A stretch of 64,000 nt of DNA from CAUZIZ01 sp965218775 (GTDB lineage: Bacteria; Acidobacteriota; UBA6911; RPQK01; JAJDTT01): positions 682,001 through 746,000 of the forward strand of contig CBDCLS010000004.1 of NCBI GenBank assembly GCA_965218775.1, read 5' to 3'. The notes under the pieces were generated by a model. It ran no database searches, was not told the origin of the DNA, and saw nothing but the letters and a program-made list of their open reading frames with translations. Position numbers and translations under genes: made by a program. Below, piece after piece: positions 1 to 8,481 of the stretch. How positions within the stretch are numbered: position 1 is the stretch's first letter; each line of letters begins with the position of its first letter.

Positions 1-390
1 GAGGGGGCTCCAACCAGCAGCATCGGCAAGCGCAGCATTCTCAATGGACAGCCTCGAAGTCCCCATTCCGGAACCGACTTTCAGGCTGCCAAGGGCACTC
101 CGGTGAAGGCCCCAAACTTCGGTAAGGTGGTCCTGGCGGCTGACCTCTATTACTCTGGCAACACGGTCATCCTGGATCATGGCCAGGGTCTCTACTCCTA
201 CTTCGCTCACCTGCAAGATTTCAAGGTCAGTCAAGACGACCTGGTTTCGAAAGGGACCGTGATCGGCCGCGTCGGGGCCACGGGACGAGTCACTGGTCCA
301 CACCTTCATTGGTCGGTTCGGCTGCGGAAGGCTCGAGTCGATCCTCTCTCTCTGATAGCAGTGTTGTCCACCTCCCGATTGTCCGAGTAG
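1..390 (+). CDS. M23/LytM-type peptidoglycan endopeptidase, C-terminal part
   Basis: Partial gene that runs off the left edge in frame 1; 129 residues are visible before the TAG stop. The segment has the LytM zinc-peptidase pattern: HSGTD (H22, D26) supplies the first two metal ligands, FAHL carries a further histidine (H70), and GPHLHW (H101, H103) is the HxH catalytic/metal motif. In this family such domains cleave peptide cross-links of peptidoglycan outside the cytoplasmic membrane. The signal peptide and any coiled coil lie outside the window. It converges on the histidine kinase gene with 17 bp between stops. Confidence 0.88.
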   Translation, partial: EGAPTSSIGKRSILNGQPRSPHSGTDFQAAKGTPVKAPNFGKVVLAADLYYSGNTVILDHGQGLYSYFAHLQDFKVSQDDLVSKGTVIGRVGATGRVTGPHLHWSVRLRKARVDPLSLIAVLSTSRLSE

Positions 391-400
391 CGGCTTCCAG

Positions 401-415
401 CCCGATATCATCGGG
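401..415. terminator. short hairpin between convergent genes
   Basis: CCCGATATCATCGGG forms a 6-bp stem with a 3-nt loop between the convergent M23 peptidase and histidine kinase genes. It contains the kinase stop codon (408-410). There is no clear T-tract, so its role as a bidirectional terminator is inferred from position only. Confidence 0.3.
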
Positions 416-1607
416 AGTAGGGGACACGGACACCAGGGGAGGTAGGTGAGAAGAAAACTCGAGATGGCTTCGGTTGACCGTCGACTGGCGAAGTGGAGGA
501 AACCTGGGGCAAGTAGATTCTGAATGTGCTGCCTTCGCCGAGCCGGCTTTGGACTTTGATTCGTCCGCCAATACGCTTGACGATGCCATAGGCGACGGAC
601 AGGCCCAATCCGCTGCCCTTTCCTTTACCCTTGGTTGTAAAAAGGGGTTCGAACACGCGCTCCAGCGTCTTCTCGTCCATCCCGCAGCCGTTGTCATTGA
701 CGGTCAACTCGACTTGCCGGGGCTCTGGGTCTGCAGCTGCGATCGCCCTGACCTCGTTAGCTATCCCGGTTTCGACGAGCAGTCGGCCACCATGAGGCAT
801 GGCTTCCCGAGCGTTCAGTGCCAAACCCATCAGAACCTGTTCGAGGTCTCCTGGATCTATCGATACCTGTCCAACGTTGGGCGCCAGCTCCGTTTTCAGC
901 TGAATGTCCCTGCCAAGAAGATCTCGAAGTACCCCTTCCCAGCTGGCGACCAGGGGATTCAGGTCGATGCTCCTTGGCTGCGGGCCGCTGCTGGCATTCA
1001 CAAGCGCGAGCTGTCCCGTGAGCCGGCTTGCCTGGTCCCCAGCCTTCTTGATCTTCTCCACATCCTTGCGCAGCGGATCGAGCTCTCCGATGCGCTTGAG
1101 CAAAAGCTGACTGTGGATTGAGGTAACGGTCAAAAAGTTGTTGAAGTCGTGGACGATGGAACGGGCGAACCTGCCCAGAGAATCCATCCTCTGCTCCAGG
1201 CTCTCTTGCCCCACCCCTTCTTCGGACTTGCTGATCTCACGCGCCACGACCAGTGCTTCGAAGGCTGCCGGGGCTTCTCCCATGAGCCCAAGACGAAGCG
1301 ACCAGTTCTTGACGCCGCCACCAGAGATGCAAATCCGCAACTCGCAGGCCCTGGGGCCACCGATCTCAAAGACTCGTTCGAGGCAAGTCGAGAGAATCTG
1401 ATGATCGTCGGGCAAGAGACAATCGTAGAGATTCGAGCCCACCTTGACTGCAGGAACCCAATCCGTCTTGTCAGAATGGACGAACTGAATGATCCCGTCC
1501 TGAGCTAGACTGAATGCGCTGTCGGAAGTGGTTTCCAACAAAGTAGTCCAGCGTTTCTCCGATCTCTCGATTGCTTCTTCAAGTGCGGTTGATCGGAAAA
1601 GGTCCAT
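408..1607 (-). CDS. Orphan sensor histidine kinase (PAS-like + HisKA + HATPase)
   Basis: A 399-residue cytoplasmic kinase with no transmembrane segment. Residues 1-125 look like a PAS-type sensor region. HDFNN, with the phosphoacceptor H153, marks the dimerisation/phosphotransfer helix and is typical of NtrB-like or hybrid-type kinases. The ATPase domain shows the N box (NAREAMP, N265), G1 (DNGCGM, 305-310), F box (FEPLFTTK) and G2 (GSGLGL, 331-336). The start ATG follows AGGAG closely. No response regulator is adjacent, so the partner is unknown. Confidence 0.9.
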   Translation of the reverse strand: MDLFRSTALEEAIERSEKRWTTLLETTSDSAFSLAQDGIIQFVHSDKTDWVPAVKVGSNLYDCLLPDDHQILSTCLERVFEIGGPRACELRICISGGGVKNWSLRLGLMGEAPAAFEALVVAREISKSEEGVGQESLEQRMDSLGRFARSIVHDFNNFLTVTSIHSQLLLKRIGELDPLRKDVEKIKKAGDQASRLTGQLALVNASSGPQPRSIDLNPLVASWEGVLRDLLGRDIQLKTELAPNVGQVSIDPGDLEQVLMGLALNAREAMPHGGRLLVETGIANEVRAIAAADPEPRQVELTVNDNGCGMDEKTLERVFEPLFTTKGKGKGSGLGLSVAYGIVKRIGGRIKVQSRLGEGSTFRIYLPQVSSTSPVDGQPKPSRVFFSPTSPGVRVPYSR

Positions 1608-1689
1608 TTTCTCCTCGTGTGACCGGTTCAGGTCTTGCTGCCAGCAGTTTCAGTCTCCCTACTGCATATCGGTCACCACCTTTCTCAGG

Positions 1690-1730
1690 CTTAGTACACT
1701 GGAACGTAAATACTGCAACGTTTGCAGATG
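1690..1730 (-). mobile_element. Solo arm of the CTAG fold-back element family (truncated copy)
   Basis: CTTAG (1690-1694) is followed by a 30-nt arm (1695-1724) ending ACGTTTG and then CAGATG, the first bases of the conserved core read from the right end. Arm length and junction match the full-length copies exactly. The rest of the core and the other arm are missing: insertion-sequence DNA begins within 4 bp. This looks like a copy truncated by, or before, the IS insertion. Confidence 0.75.
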
Positions 1731-1733
1731 TGC

Positions 1734-3841
1734 CTAGCCTCGATTTCCACGGCAGTACAAATGACGCCTTTCCGCTTCGAGCCCCCCGCCAGAATCCTTG
1801 ATCGGCGCGACTTGCGCCTGCTGTGTTTCCACCTACGTTAGTAAATAGAAGTACCTATTTGGATAGAGAGGTAATCCTATACCTAAAACCTGATCAAGGG
1901 ACGATCCCCACGCGAATGCTAGAAAAGTCTGGATATGAGGCAGAATAGAACCCTATCAAAGGCTGAGCATTTTCTGTCATTCATATCTAGTATAGTTATA
2001 GTTTGGAATACAGTAATCGGAATGGACTAACTAATGACACCCGACCGACCGCTCCGGAGGCCCAATTCTTCCTGGCCCCCGAATCGCCTCTGCAGCGCCA
2101 GTATGAGGCCTTGCGCTGCTTTTTCGTCGAAGGCTTGCCCTCGCAGCAGGTCGCCACTCGCTTCGGCTATTCCCCAGGAGCCTTCCGCGTCCTCTGTCAT
2201 CAGTTTCGCCATGATCTCAGCAAGCGCGCCCGCTTCTTTCAGGCGATTCGCCGGGGGCCTCAAGCGGCGCCCGCCCGCGATCGGGTGCGGGAACGGGCCG
2301 TCGCCCTGCGCAAGCGAAACCTCTCGGTCTACGATATCCAACGCGAGTTGGCCGCCGCCGGCCATTCCATCAGCATCAATGCGTTATCGATCCTGCTGCG
2401 AGAGGAGGGCTTCGCCCGACTGCCCCGGCGTCGGGATGAGCAACGCCCCGCCACCCTCAAGCCCGAAGCAGCAGCCATCGCCGACGTGCGGCAGATCAAT
2501 CTGGCCCCGCGCAGCTTTCGCACCCGGGTCGGCGGTCTGTTTCTGTTCGTCCCGCTGATGCGATCGATCGATCTCGGGGCGGTGCTGCAGCCCCCCCGCC
2601 TTCCCGGCTCCCAAATGATTCCCGCCGAGCAGGCCGTGCGCACCCTGCTGGCTCTGAAGCTGCTGGGCATCGAAAGAAAAAGTCATGTCATGGATCGGGT
2701 CTTTGACGAGGGCATCGCCCTTTTTGCCGGTCTCAATGTGGTGCCCAAGCGCTCCTACCTGGCCGCCTACAGCTCCCGGGTCGACCGACGCGCCAACCTG
2801 CGCCTCATGGGAGCCTGGTTTGAGCAGGTCCAAGCCGCCGGCCTGCCCCGGGGCTCTTCCTTCGATCTGGACTTTCACACCGTCCCCGCCAATAGCCAGC
2901 AGGAACCTTTGGACAAACACTATGTCTCTTCCCGCAGCCGCAGCCAAAAAGGCATCCTCGTTTTTTTGGCTCGGGACGCCACCGAGCGTGTCTTATGCTA
3001 CGCCAATGCGGGTGTCCCCCGGGCCGATCGAGCCGACGAGGTGCAACGCTTCGTCCAGTTCTGGCACCAACACAGCGGTCAGCCTCCGGCCGAACTCGTC
3101 TTCGATTCCCAGTTGACCACCTATGCTCATCTGAACCGCCTCAACCAACAGGGCATTGGCTTTATCACCCTGCGCCGCCGCTCCCAAAAAATGCTGGGCC
3201 AGATCTGGAGCCGCCCCGCCTCCGCCTGGCACCGCATCACCTTACCCGCCCTGACTCGGATCTTTCGCACCCCCAAAGTCCTGGACCAGCGGATCGTCCT
3301 GAAACATTACGAAGGTCCCCTGCGCCAGCTCACCCTCATGGAACTCGGTCACGAAGAACCGACCGTCCTACTGACCAACCATCTGCGCCGCGCCCCCTCG
3401 ACTCTGATCACCCGCTATGCCCAACGCATGCTCATCGAAAATGGCATCTCCGAAGCCATCCAGTTCTTTCACCTGGACGCGCTCTCTTCGATGGTGGGAC
3501 TCAAAGTGGATTTTGACCTCCAGATCACCCTCATGGCCAGCTCCCTATATCGACTCATGGCCGAGAAGATTGGTCGCGAATATCAGCGGGCTCAAGCCAA
3601 AAAGATCTTCCGAAATCTCCTCGACGTCTCGGCCCGGGTCCAGATCCAAGAGCAGCAAGTCACCGTCCACCTCGATAAGCGCGCCCATAACCCCTACTTG
3701 GTCGCCTCGGGCCTGGGTGATGATCCCACGCCCATGCCTTGGTTTGGCGGCAAAACTCTGGTCCTTCGATTTGACTAACCGACTCAACGGCTACCCTTAA
3801 AAAATGTTAGTCCTTTCCAGTACCGTGGAAATCGAGGCTAG
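1734..3841 (+). mobile_element. Insertion sequence with 19-bp perfect terminal inverted repeats
   Basis: The left end CTAGCCTCGATTTCCACGG (1734-1752) is the exact reverse complement of the right end (3823-3841). The element of about 2.1 kb holds one DDE-type transposase gene. Both ends carry CTAG; because CTAG is palindromic it may be a 4-bp target duplication outside the repeats or part of them. Flanking bases (AGATGTGC on the left, CGCATCT on the right) suggest the target was itself a short imperfect palindrome centred on CTAG. I could not assign the IS family. The stretch 1753-2002 is AT-rich leader with no other gene. Confidence 0.85.
2003..3778 (+). CDS. DDE-type transposase of the 1734-3841 insertion sequence
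   Basis: About 591 residues; the start is TTG at 2003 because no ATG is available in frame nearby, so the N-terminus is tentative. Residues 1-150 contain helix-turn-helix-like segments (QQVATRFGYSPGAFRVL; VYDIQRELAAAGHSISINAL). The central part has candidate catalytic acids in FDLDFHT and VFDSQLTTY, and the C-terminal part has IENGISEAIQFFH with the likely glutamate. The overall form recalls IS4/IS1634-like transposases with an added N-terminal HTH. It appears intact, with no frameshift. Codon use is rich in GCC/CGC and differs from neighbouring genes. Confidence 0.85.
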   Translation: MEYSNRNGLTNDTRPTAPEAQFFLAPESPLQRQYEALRCFFVEGLPSQQVATRFGYSPGAFRVLCHQFRHDLSKRARFFQAIRRGPQAAPARDRVRERAVALRKRNLSVYDIQRELAAAGHSISINALSILLREEGFARLPRRRDEQRPATLKPEAAAIADVRQINLAPRSFRTRVGGLFLFVPLMRSIDLGAVLQPPRLPGSQMIPAEQAVRTLLALKLLGIERKSHVMDRVFDEGIALFAGLNVVPKRSYLAAYSSRVDRRANLRLMGAWFEQVQAAGLPRGSSFDLDFHTVPANSQQEPLDKHYVSSRSRSQKGILVFLARDATERVLCYANAGVPRADRADEVQRFVQFWHQHSGQPPAELVFDSQLTTYAHLNRLNQQGIGFITLRRRSQKMLGQIWSRPASAWHRITLPALTRIFRTPKVLDQRIVLKHYEGPLRQLTLMELGHEEPTVLLTNHLRRAPSTLITRYAQRMLIENGISEAIQFFHLDALSSMVGLKVDFDLQITLMASSLYRLMAEKIGREYQRAQAKKIFRNLLDVSARVQIQEQQVTVHLDKRAHNPYLVASGLGDDPTPMPWFGGKTLVLRFD

Positions 3842-3887
3842 CGCATCTTCGAAGCGTGCGGCACAGCTTGAGGTATATTGGCGAAAT

Positions 3888-5309
3888 ATGAAGACCAGGA
3901 TATGGGCCCTTACGACTCTCTTCCTGACGCTGGCATCGACCGGCATCTCGCAGCAGTTCGAACGCGATTTCACCGGTGCGACAATGCGTTTGGACTTCTA
4001 CCACACAGGAGACGCATCTCAGGAATACCTGAGCCTGGATCGAACGCTGATAGAGGGACCCTGGCCCGGCAGTCGGACGCAGTTGATTGACCAGTCGAAC
4101 CTGGGGAAGTACTTCTTTGAGGTGGTGGACCTGGGCACCAATCTGACGATCTACTCGCAGGGATTTTCCAGCATTTACGGCGAATGGGAAACGACTGCCG
4201 AGGCCAAACGGGGAATCATCAGAACGCTTCCGGAGGGAATTCGTTTCCCTGAGCCCAGACGTCCGGTTCAGATCCGGCTGAGGAAGCGTGGACCGGATCA
4301 GACTTTCCATGAAATCTGGTCGACTCAGATCGAACCCAGCTCCCGCTTTGTCGCTCGGCCAGCGATGGGCTCCCAGGACATCCTGCTATTGACCGAGAAC
4401 GGCCCTCCGTCGAAGCAGGTGGATCTGCTGCTACTGGGGGATGGATACACCCTCAAGGAAAGGCGAGAGTTTGAGCGGGATGCGGAGCGCTTCATGAAGG
4501 AGCTGTTCTCGGTTGAGCCATTTGGCTCTCGCCGCCACGACTTCACCACTAGGGCAATCTTCGTTCCATCAGCTCAGTCGGGGATCTCGAGGCCGCGAGC
4601 GGGAGTCTTCCATAACTCCCCCCTGGGTACGAGTTACAACTCACTCGACTCGGAGCGCTACATCTTGAGCGTCGAGGACAGGAAGTGGCGGGACATCGCA
4701 GCGGCCGCACCCTATGATTTCGTAGTCATTCTGGTCAACGATCAACAATACGGTGGCGGTGGTATCTACCGACTCTATGCGACCGCCGCTGCGGGTTCAG
4801 ACTTCAGCCCCTATTTGTTCGTCCATGAACTAGGACACAGTTTCGCGGCGCTAGCTGACGAGTATTACACGTCCGATGTCGCCTACGAGGACTTCATTCC
4901 TTCTGACACCGAACCTTGGGAGCCAAACATTACATCGCTGTTGGATCCTGGAAGCCTGAAATGGTCGGAGCTGGTTCAGGAGGGGACTCCAATCCCGACT
5001 CCCTGGGGAAAGGAGAAGTACGAAGCGGCCTCCAGCTCCTTTGAAGAAGAACGCCGGAAACTGCGGGCGGAAAGCGCGTCCGAGGAAGTCCTGGAACAGC
5101 TATTTCACCGGCAGCGGACTCATTTCGAGCAGATGTTGTCGACTCAAGAATACTCAACCACGGTGGGAGCGTTCGAGGGCGCAAGCTATCAGGCCAAGGG
5201 GCTCTTCAGACCTGAGATTTCTTGCATCATGTTTTCCCGCAGCGAAAAGGGATTCTGCAGAATCTGTCGCCAAGCCATCAACCGCGCAATCGATTTGCAA
5301 GTAGAGTGA
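3888..5309 (+). CDS. Secreted M64-family (IgA peptidase M64-like) metallopeptidase
   Basis: A 473-residue exported protein. I start it at ATG 3888 because a signal peptide follows (MKTRIWALTTLFLTLASTG, cut near SQQ); the upstream in-frame extension to 3804 lies in IS DNA. The catalytic zinc motif HELGH is at about residues 313-317, followed by SFAALADEYY, the usual M64 context. An N-terminal beta-rich domain (about 25-170) precedes the peptidase domain, as in the family. The IS right end is only 46 bp upstream of the start, so the native promoter is probably displaced. The substrate is unknown. Confidence 0.87.
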   Translation: MKTRIWALTTLFLTLASTGISQQFERDFTGATMRLDFYHTGDASQEYLSLDRTLIEGPWPGSRTQLIDQSNLGKYFFEVVDLGTNLTIYSQGFSSIYGEWETTAEAKRGIIRTLPEGIRFPEPRRPVQIRLRKRGPDQTFHEIWSTQIEPSSRFVARPAMGSQDILLLTENGPPSKQVDLLLLGDGYTLKERREFERDAERFMKELFSVEPFGSRRHDFTTRAIFVPSAQSGISRPRAGVFHNSPLGTSYNSLDSERYILSVEDRKWRDIAAAAPYDFVVILVNDQQYGGGGIYRLYATAAAGSDFSPYLFVHELGHSFAALADEYYTSDVAYEDFIPSDTEPWEPNITSLLDPGSLKWSELVQEGTPIPTPWGKEKYEAASSSFEEERRKLRAESASEEVLEQLFHRQRTHFEQMLSTQEYSTTVGAFEGASYQAKGLFRPEISCIMFSRSEKGFCRICRQAINRAIDLQVE

Positions 5310-5457
5310 CCGAAACCCTCCCGGAGCTATTCGCACCACACCGGCTGGTGAGCCAGATGTACTTCACGGTCACCCCAATCCCGAAGGGAGAGACGGACAT
5401 GACACAGCCGATCCACTTCGAAGTTCTCGCTGATCGCTGGGGGATTCGGACACACGC

Positions 5458-5485
5458 GGTGAGCCCGCCCAATGACGGGCTCACC
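5458..5485 (+). terminator. Strong hairpin downstream of the M64 peptidase gene
   Basis: GGTGAGCCCG and CGGGCTCACC form a perfect 10-bp stem with an 8-nt loop in the 277-bp gap between the M64 and alcohol dehydrogenase genes. It lacks a T-tract, so it may be a factor-assisted terminator or a leader structure. It also lies inside a possible 30-codon ORF starting at 5399. Confidence 0.35.
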
Positions 5486-5586
5486 AAGTAAGGGAAAAGA
5501 GCATGGAACGTACGTACTCTAGTTCAGATGGAAGCTCAGCTGATTGGTTTCAGATTAATGGGCATCCGACCCAAGGACTGTGACCT

Positions 5587-6600
5587 ATGAAGGCAATGGT
5601 ACTGACAGAGATCGTCTCCCTGGCTGACCTGGACACTCCTCTGAAACGGGTTGAGCTTCCGGTTCCGGAACCTGAGCGAGATGAAGTGCTCATACGAGTC
5701 TTGGCCTGTGGCGTCTGTCATACCGAGCTCGACGAAATCGAAGGCAGAGCGCCCCCTCCGAGGCTGCCTGTAGTCCTGGGCCACGAGGTTGTAGGTCGAG
5801 TCGAGCGACAGGGCACCGGGTCAAGCCAGAAGCTGAGAGTAGGAGATCGAGTTGGGGTCGGCTGGATCCACTCTTCCTGCGGTGGCCCTGACGAAAACAT
5901 CAGCCCTGAGTTTAGAGCGACCGGAAGAGACGTCAACGGCGGCTACGCCGAGTATATGACCGTTCCTCAAGACTATGTACATCCGATTCCGGATGTATTC
6001 AGCGACGCAGAGGCGGCACCGCTCCTGTGCGCGGGCTCGATTGGGTATCGGGCGCTGAGACTCTCCGGTGTGGCCGCCGGCAACCGACTGGGCCTCACGG
6101 GCTTCGGAGCCTCGGCTCACCTGGTACTACAATTGGCGCGACATCTTTTCCCAGGAATCGAGGTTTACGTTTTTGCCAGGAATCCGGCGGAAAGGGCCTT
6201 TGCACTCGAACTGGGAGCCGTTTGGGCAGGAGACACGGATGACCGAGCTCCACGAGGGCTCGATGCCATTATCGACACCACCCCGGCCTGGAAACCGATC
6301 GTGGAGGCACTCGCCAACTTACGCCCCGGCGGAAGGCTCGTCATCAACGCCATCCGAAAAGAAGGAGTCGATAAGAACTACCTGATGAACCTGAGCTATC
6401 GGGAACACCTCTGGCTGGAGAAGGAAATCAAATCCGTTGCCAACGTCACTCACCGGGACATCGCTGAGTTTCTACCGCTTGCTGCCGAGATACCGATCCG
6501 ACCCGAAACCGAGGTCTACCCACTGGAGAAGGCAAACCAGGCGCTGATGGATCTCAGAGAAGGTGGTATTCGAGGCGCCAAGGTATTGCTGCCGGATTGA
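5587..6600 (+). CDS. Zinc-type alcohol dehydrogenase (MDR superfamily) lacking the structural-zinc cysteines
   Basis: A 337-residue medium-chain dehydrogenase/reductase expected to oxidise alcohols or reduce aldehydes with NAD(P)H. Catalytic zinc ligands are visible: GVCHTELD (Cys), GHEVVG (His-Glu) and APLLCAG (Cys). The nucleotide-binding stretch is LGLTGFGASAHL. The lobe that normally binds structural zinc with four cysteines reads SSCGGPDENISPEFRATG here and keeps a single cysteine, so the structural metal is probably absent. The start ATG is preceded by AAGGA. The gene is monocistronic and converges on the MFS gene. Confidence 0.88.
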   Translation: MKAMVLTEIVSLADLDTPLKRVELPVPEPERDEVLIRVLACGVCHTELDEIEGRAPPPRLPVVLGHEVVGRVERQGTGSSQKLRVGDRVGVGWIHSSCGGPDENISPEFRATGRDVNGGYAEYMTVPQDYVHPIPDVFSDAEAAPLLCAGSIGYRALRLSGVAAGNRLGLTGFGASAHLVLQLARHLFPGIEVYVFARNPAERAFALELGAVWAGDTDDRAPRGLDAIIDTTPAWKPIVEALANLRPGGRLVINAIRKEGVDKNYLMNLSYREHLWLEKEIKSVANVTHRDIAEFLPLAAEIPIRPETEVYPLEKANQALMDLREGGIRGAKVLLPD

Positions 6601-6632
6601 TCGGGCGAAGAGTTGGCCTGGTACACACTTTG

Positions 6633-8138
6633 TCAGCCTGTCCCCGGACCCAGTGTCTCGGCTCTATAACCCCCACGAGATCTGAAATAGAAGATAAGGA
6701 TCAGATAAGAGACGAGCATGATGATCGGCAAGAGCGCAACGCTGGCGAGCGCACCTCGCTTGGCTCCCTCTTGCAATCCCATGATCACCTGCTTTTCGGA
6801 ACCGGTAGCCTCCTGCATCTTCTGTGAATCGATGGTCCGATAGGAACCGAAGACGCTGAGCTTTTCTTCGCCAGCCAATCTTTCGTGCAGGGACGGATCT
6901 TTTGCCAGTAGCTGCTGCTCGACCTCACGGTCCTGGACATTGCCCAGAAGGGCGGCACCGACGACACCAACACCAAGCATGCCAACCGCCCCAATCGTAT
7001 TCAGAGTCAGTGCCCCGCCCTTGGGGAACTGTTCCGATACCACCCCCAGCATGGTTGGCCAGAAGAACGTCTTCCCGAAACCGTAAAGGGTCGCGGCCAG
7101 CAAAACCGTAAAACCCGTCGACTTGGAGAGGGCAATGAGTCCAACTGCAGCAATCAGGCTACTGACAGCCAGCAGCCCCAGAGGAGAGATTCTGTGAACG
7201 ATGGGGCCGGCGAAGAAGCGAAGAACCATCATGATAAGGGAGGTGTAGACCAGAACCCAGCCTGCCTGCAGCCCGAGACGCTCCATCTCCGGGGTCAGCA
7301 GGGAGGTAATCCAACTGTCCGTGCCCAGCTCGGTCGTTGCCAACGGGATCATCACCAGCAGCAAGAACAGAAACATGGGGCGGCCCCAGGATCGAGTGTA
7401 GAGGCCGTAGGCAAGGACCAGGACGCCACCCGTAAGCCATAGAACACCGGCCGACAGCTCGGCCACGCGACCCACTTCCAGCAGAATCAGCCCGACTACC
7501 AAGACGCATCCCAGGATTCCCGCTTCCTGTAGCATCGCTTTATAGGAAACACCGGCCGCCACCCGCTCCTGTATCGGAAACTGAGCCCGAATCATCATGA
7601 CTCCGTAGACCAGCGTGGGAAGAAAGATCAGAGCTACCTTCCAACGCCAGTCCACAGCGGGCCCCAGCAAGAGTCCAATCAGGCCCCCCAATACCAGCCC
7701 TCCAGGCCAACCCGCGTGAAGGATATTCAACCACTTGGTCTTTTCGCGGGGAAAGATCGTCGCTACCACTGGATTGATCACCGCCTCCACCGTCCCGTTA
7801 CCGAGAGCCACGATGAAGGTGCCGATGTAGAGTCCCCAGTACCCCTCCGCCGTAATTGTGACGATGGCGGAGGAGACATGACAAACGAACGCGAAGAGCA
7901 TTGCCTTGGAGTAACCAACACGATCTACGACCAGACTGAACAGGACAATGCTGATCGCAAACGGCCACAGACCAACGCCGAAGATCTCCCCCTTCTGCGT
8001 CTCGGTCAGATTGAATTGCTCGCCCCAGATTTCGATGACCTGAGTGCGAACGATGAATCCAAAGGCGGTGGCAATCAGAGATATAAAACAGGCCCAGAAG
8101 AGCCACTTCTCTTTCTGATCAAGGTTGGTCCTTCTCAT
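6633..8138 (-). CDS. Major facilitator superfamily transporter
   Basis: A 501-residue membrane protein with about 12 hydrophobic helices. Between TM2 and TM3 lies VVDRVGYSKA, a recognisable MFS motif-A variant. The segment ALGNGTVEAVINPVVATIFP in TM4-5 resembles sugar/oligosaccharide-type MFS carriers seen in Acidobacteriota and Planctomycetes. A soluble loop of about 60 residues near the C-terminus (about 405-460) is rich in charged residues and is unusual in length. The start ATG follows GGGAG. The substrate cannot be told from sequence. It is divergent from the cyclase-family gene. Confidence 0.85.
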   Translation of the reverse strand: MRRTNLDQKEKWLFWACFISLIATAFGFIVRTQVIEIWGEQFNLTETQKGEIFGVGLWPFAISIVLFSLVVDRVGYSKAMLFAFVCHVSSAIVTITAEGYWGLYIGTFIVALGNGTVEAVINPVVATIFPREKTKWLNILHAGWPGGLVLGGLIGLLLGPAVDWRWKVALIFLPTLVYGVMMIRAQFPIQERVAAGVSYKAMLQEAGILGCVLVVGLILLEVGRVAELSAGVLWLTGGVLVLAYGLYTRSWGRPMFLFLLLVMIPLATTELGTDSWITSLLTPEMERLGLQAGWVLVYTSLIMMVLRFFAGPIVHRISPLGLLAVSSLIAAVGLIALSKSTGFTVLLAATLYGFGKTFFWPTMLGVVSEQFPKGGALTLNTIGAVGMLGVGVVGAALLGNVQDREVEQQLLAKDPSLHERLAGEEKLSVFGSYRTIDSQKMQEATGSEKQVIMGLQEGAKRGALASVALLPIIMLVSYLILIFYFRSRGGYRAETLGPGTG

Positions 8139-8277
8139 CTGGAACGTCTCCCGTCGTCAAGAACAGTTGGTAGCAAGAAATCGATCTGCAATCGCCGGAA
8201 TCAATCTGAGGATAGCCAGATTCGAAACAAATACCAAGAGCCTGGACATCAGCTGGCCTGAAACTTCATTTGCAGAA

Positions 8278-8354
8278 GTAGCTTTGGCCTCCAGGCCGAA
8301 GTCTTATTCCCCTGAGCCTTTGGCTCGGACGGCGGCCTGGAGGCCACCGCTACG
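8278..8354. repeat. REP-like palindromic repeat, copy 1 of 3
   Basis: Imperfect inverted repeat of about 77 bp: GTAGCTTTGGCCTCCAGGCC on the left pairs with GGCCTGGAGGCCACCGCTAC on the right, around an internal mini-hairpin GAGCCTTTGGCTC. Related copies lie at 46240-46320 and 59296-59376, all intergenic. It sits in the 343-bp gap between the divergent MFS and cyclase genes, which otherwise shows nothing I can name. Confidence 0.85.
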
Positions 8355-8481
8355 CCGGACCCAACGTTTCTTTCTCGAATGGGGCCAGTGCTCCTAGGGG
8401 CAAGACTGCCGCCGCTAGAATTCTCCGCCCGGTCGAGTTAAAGTCGATCTCCGACACTCACCAACAACAAGGGGAGCAACG

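Noticed and set aside
474..1121. 215-codon ORF antisense to the histidine kinase
   Set aside because: A shadow of a well-supported kinase gene; no motif and no ribosome-binding site.
2384..2947. 187-codon ORF antisense to the transposase
   Set aside because: A GC-rich shadow; the sense frame has catalytic motifs over its whole length.
7716..8261. 181-codon ORF antisense to the MFS transporter
   Set aside because: Hydrophilic mirror of membrane helices; no start signal.
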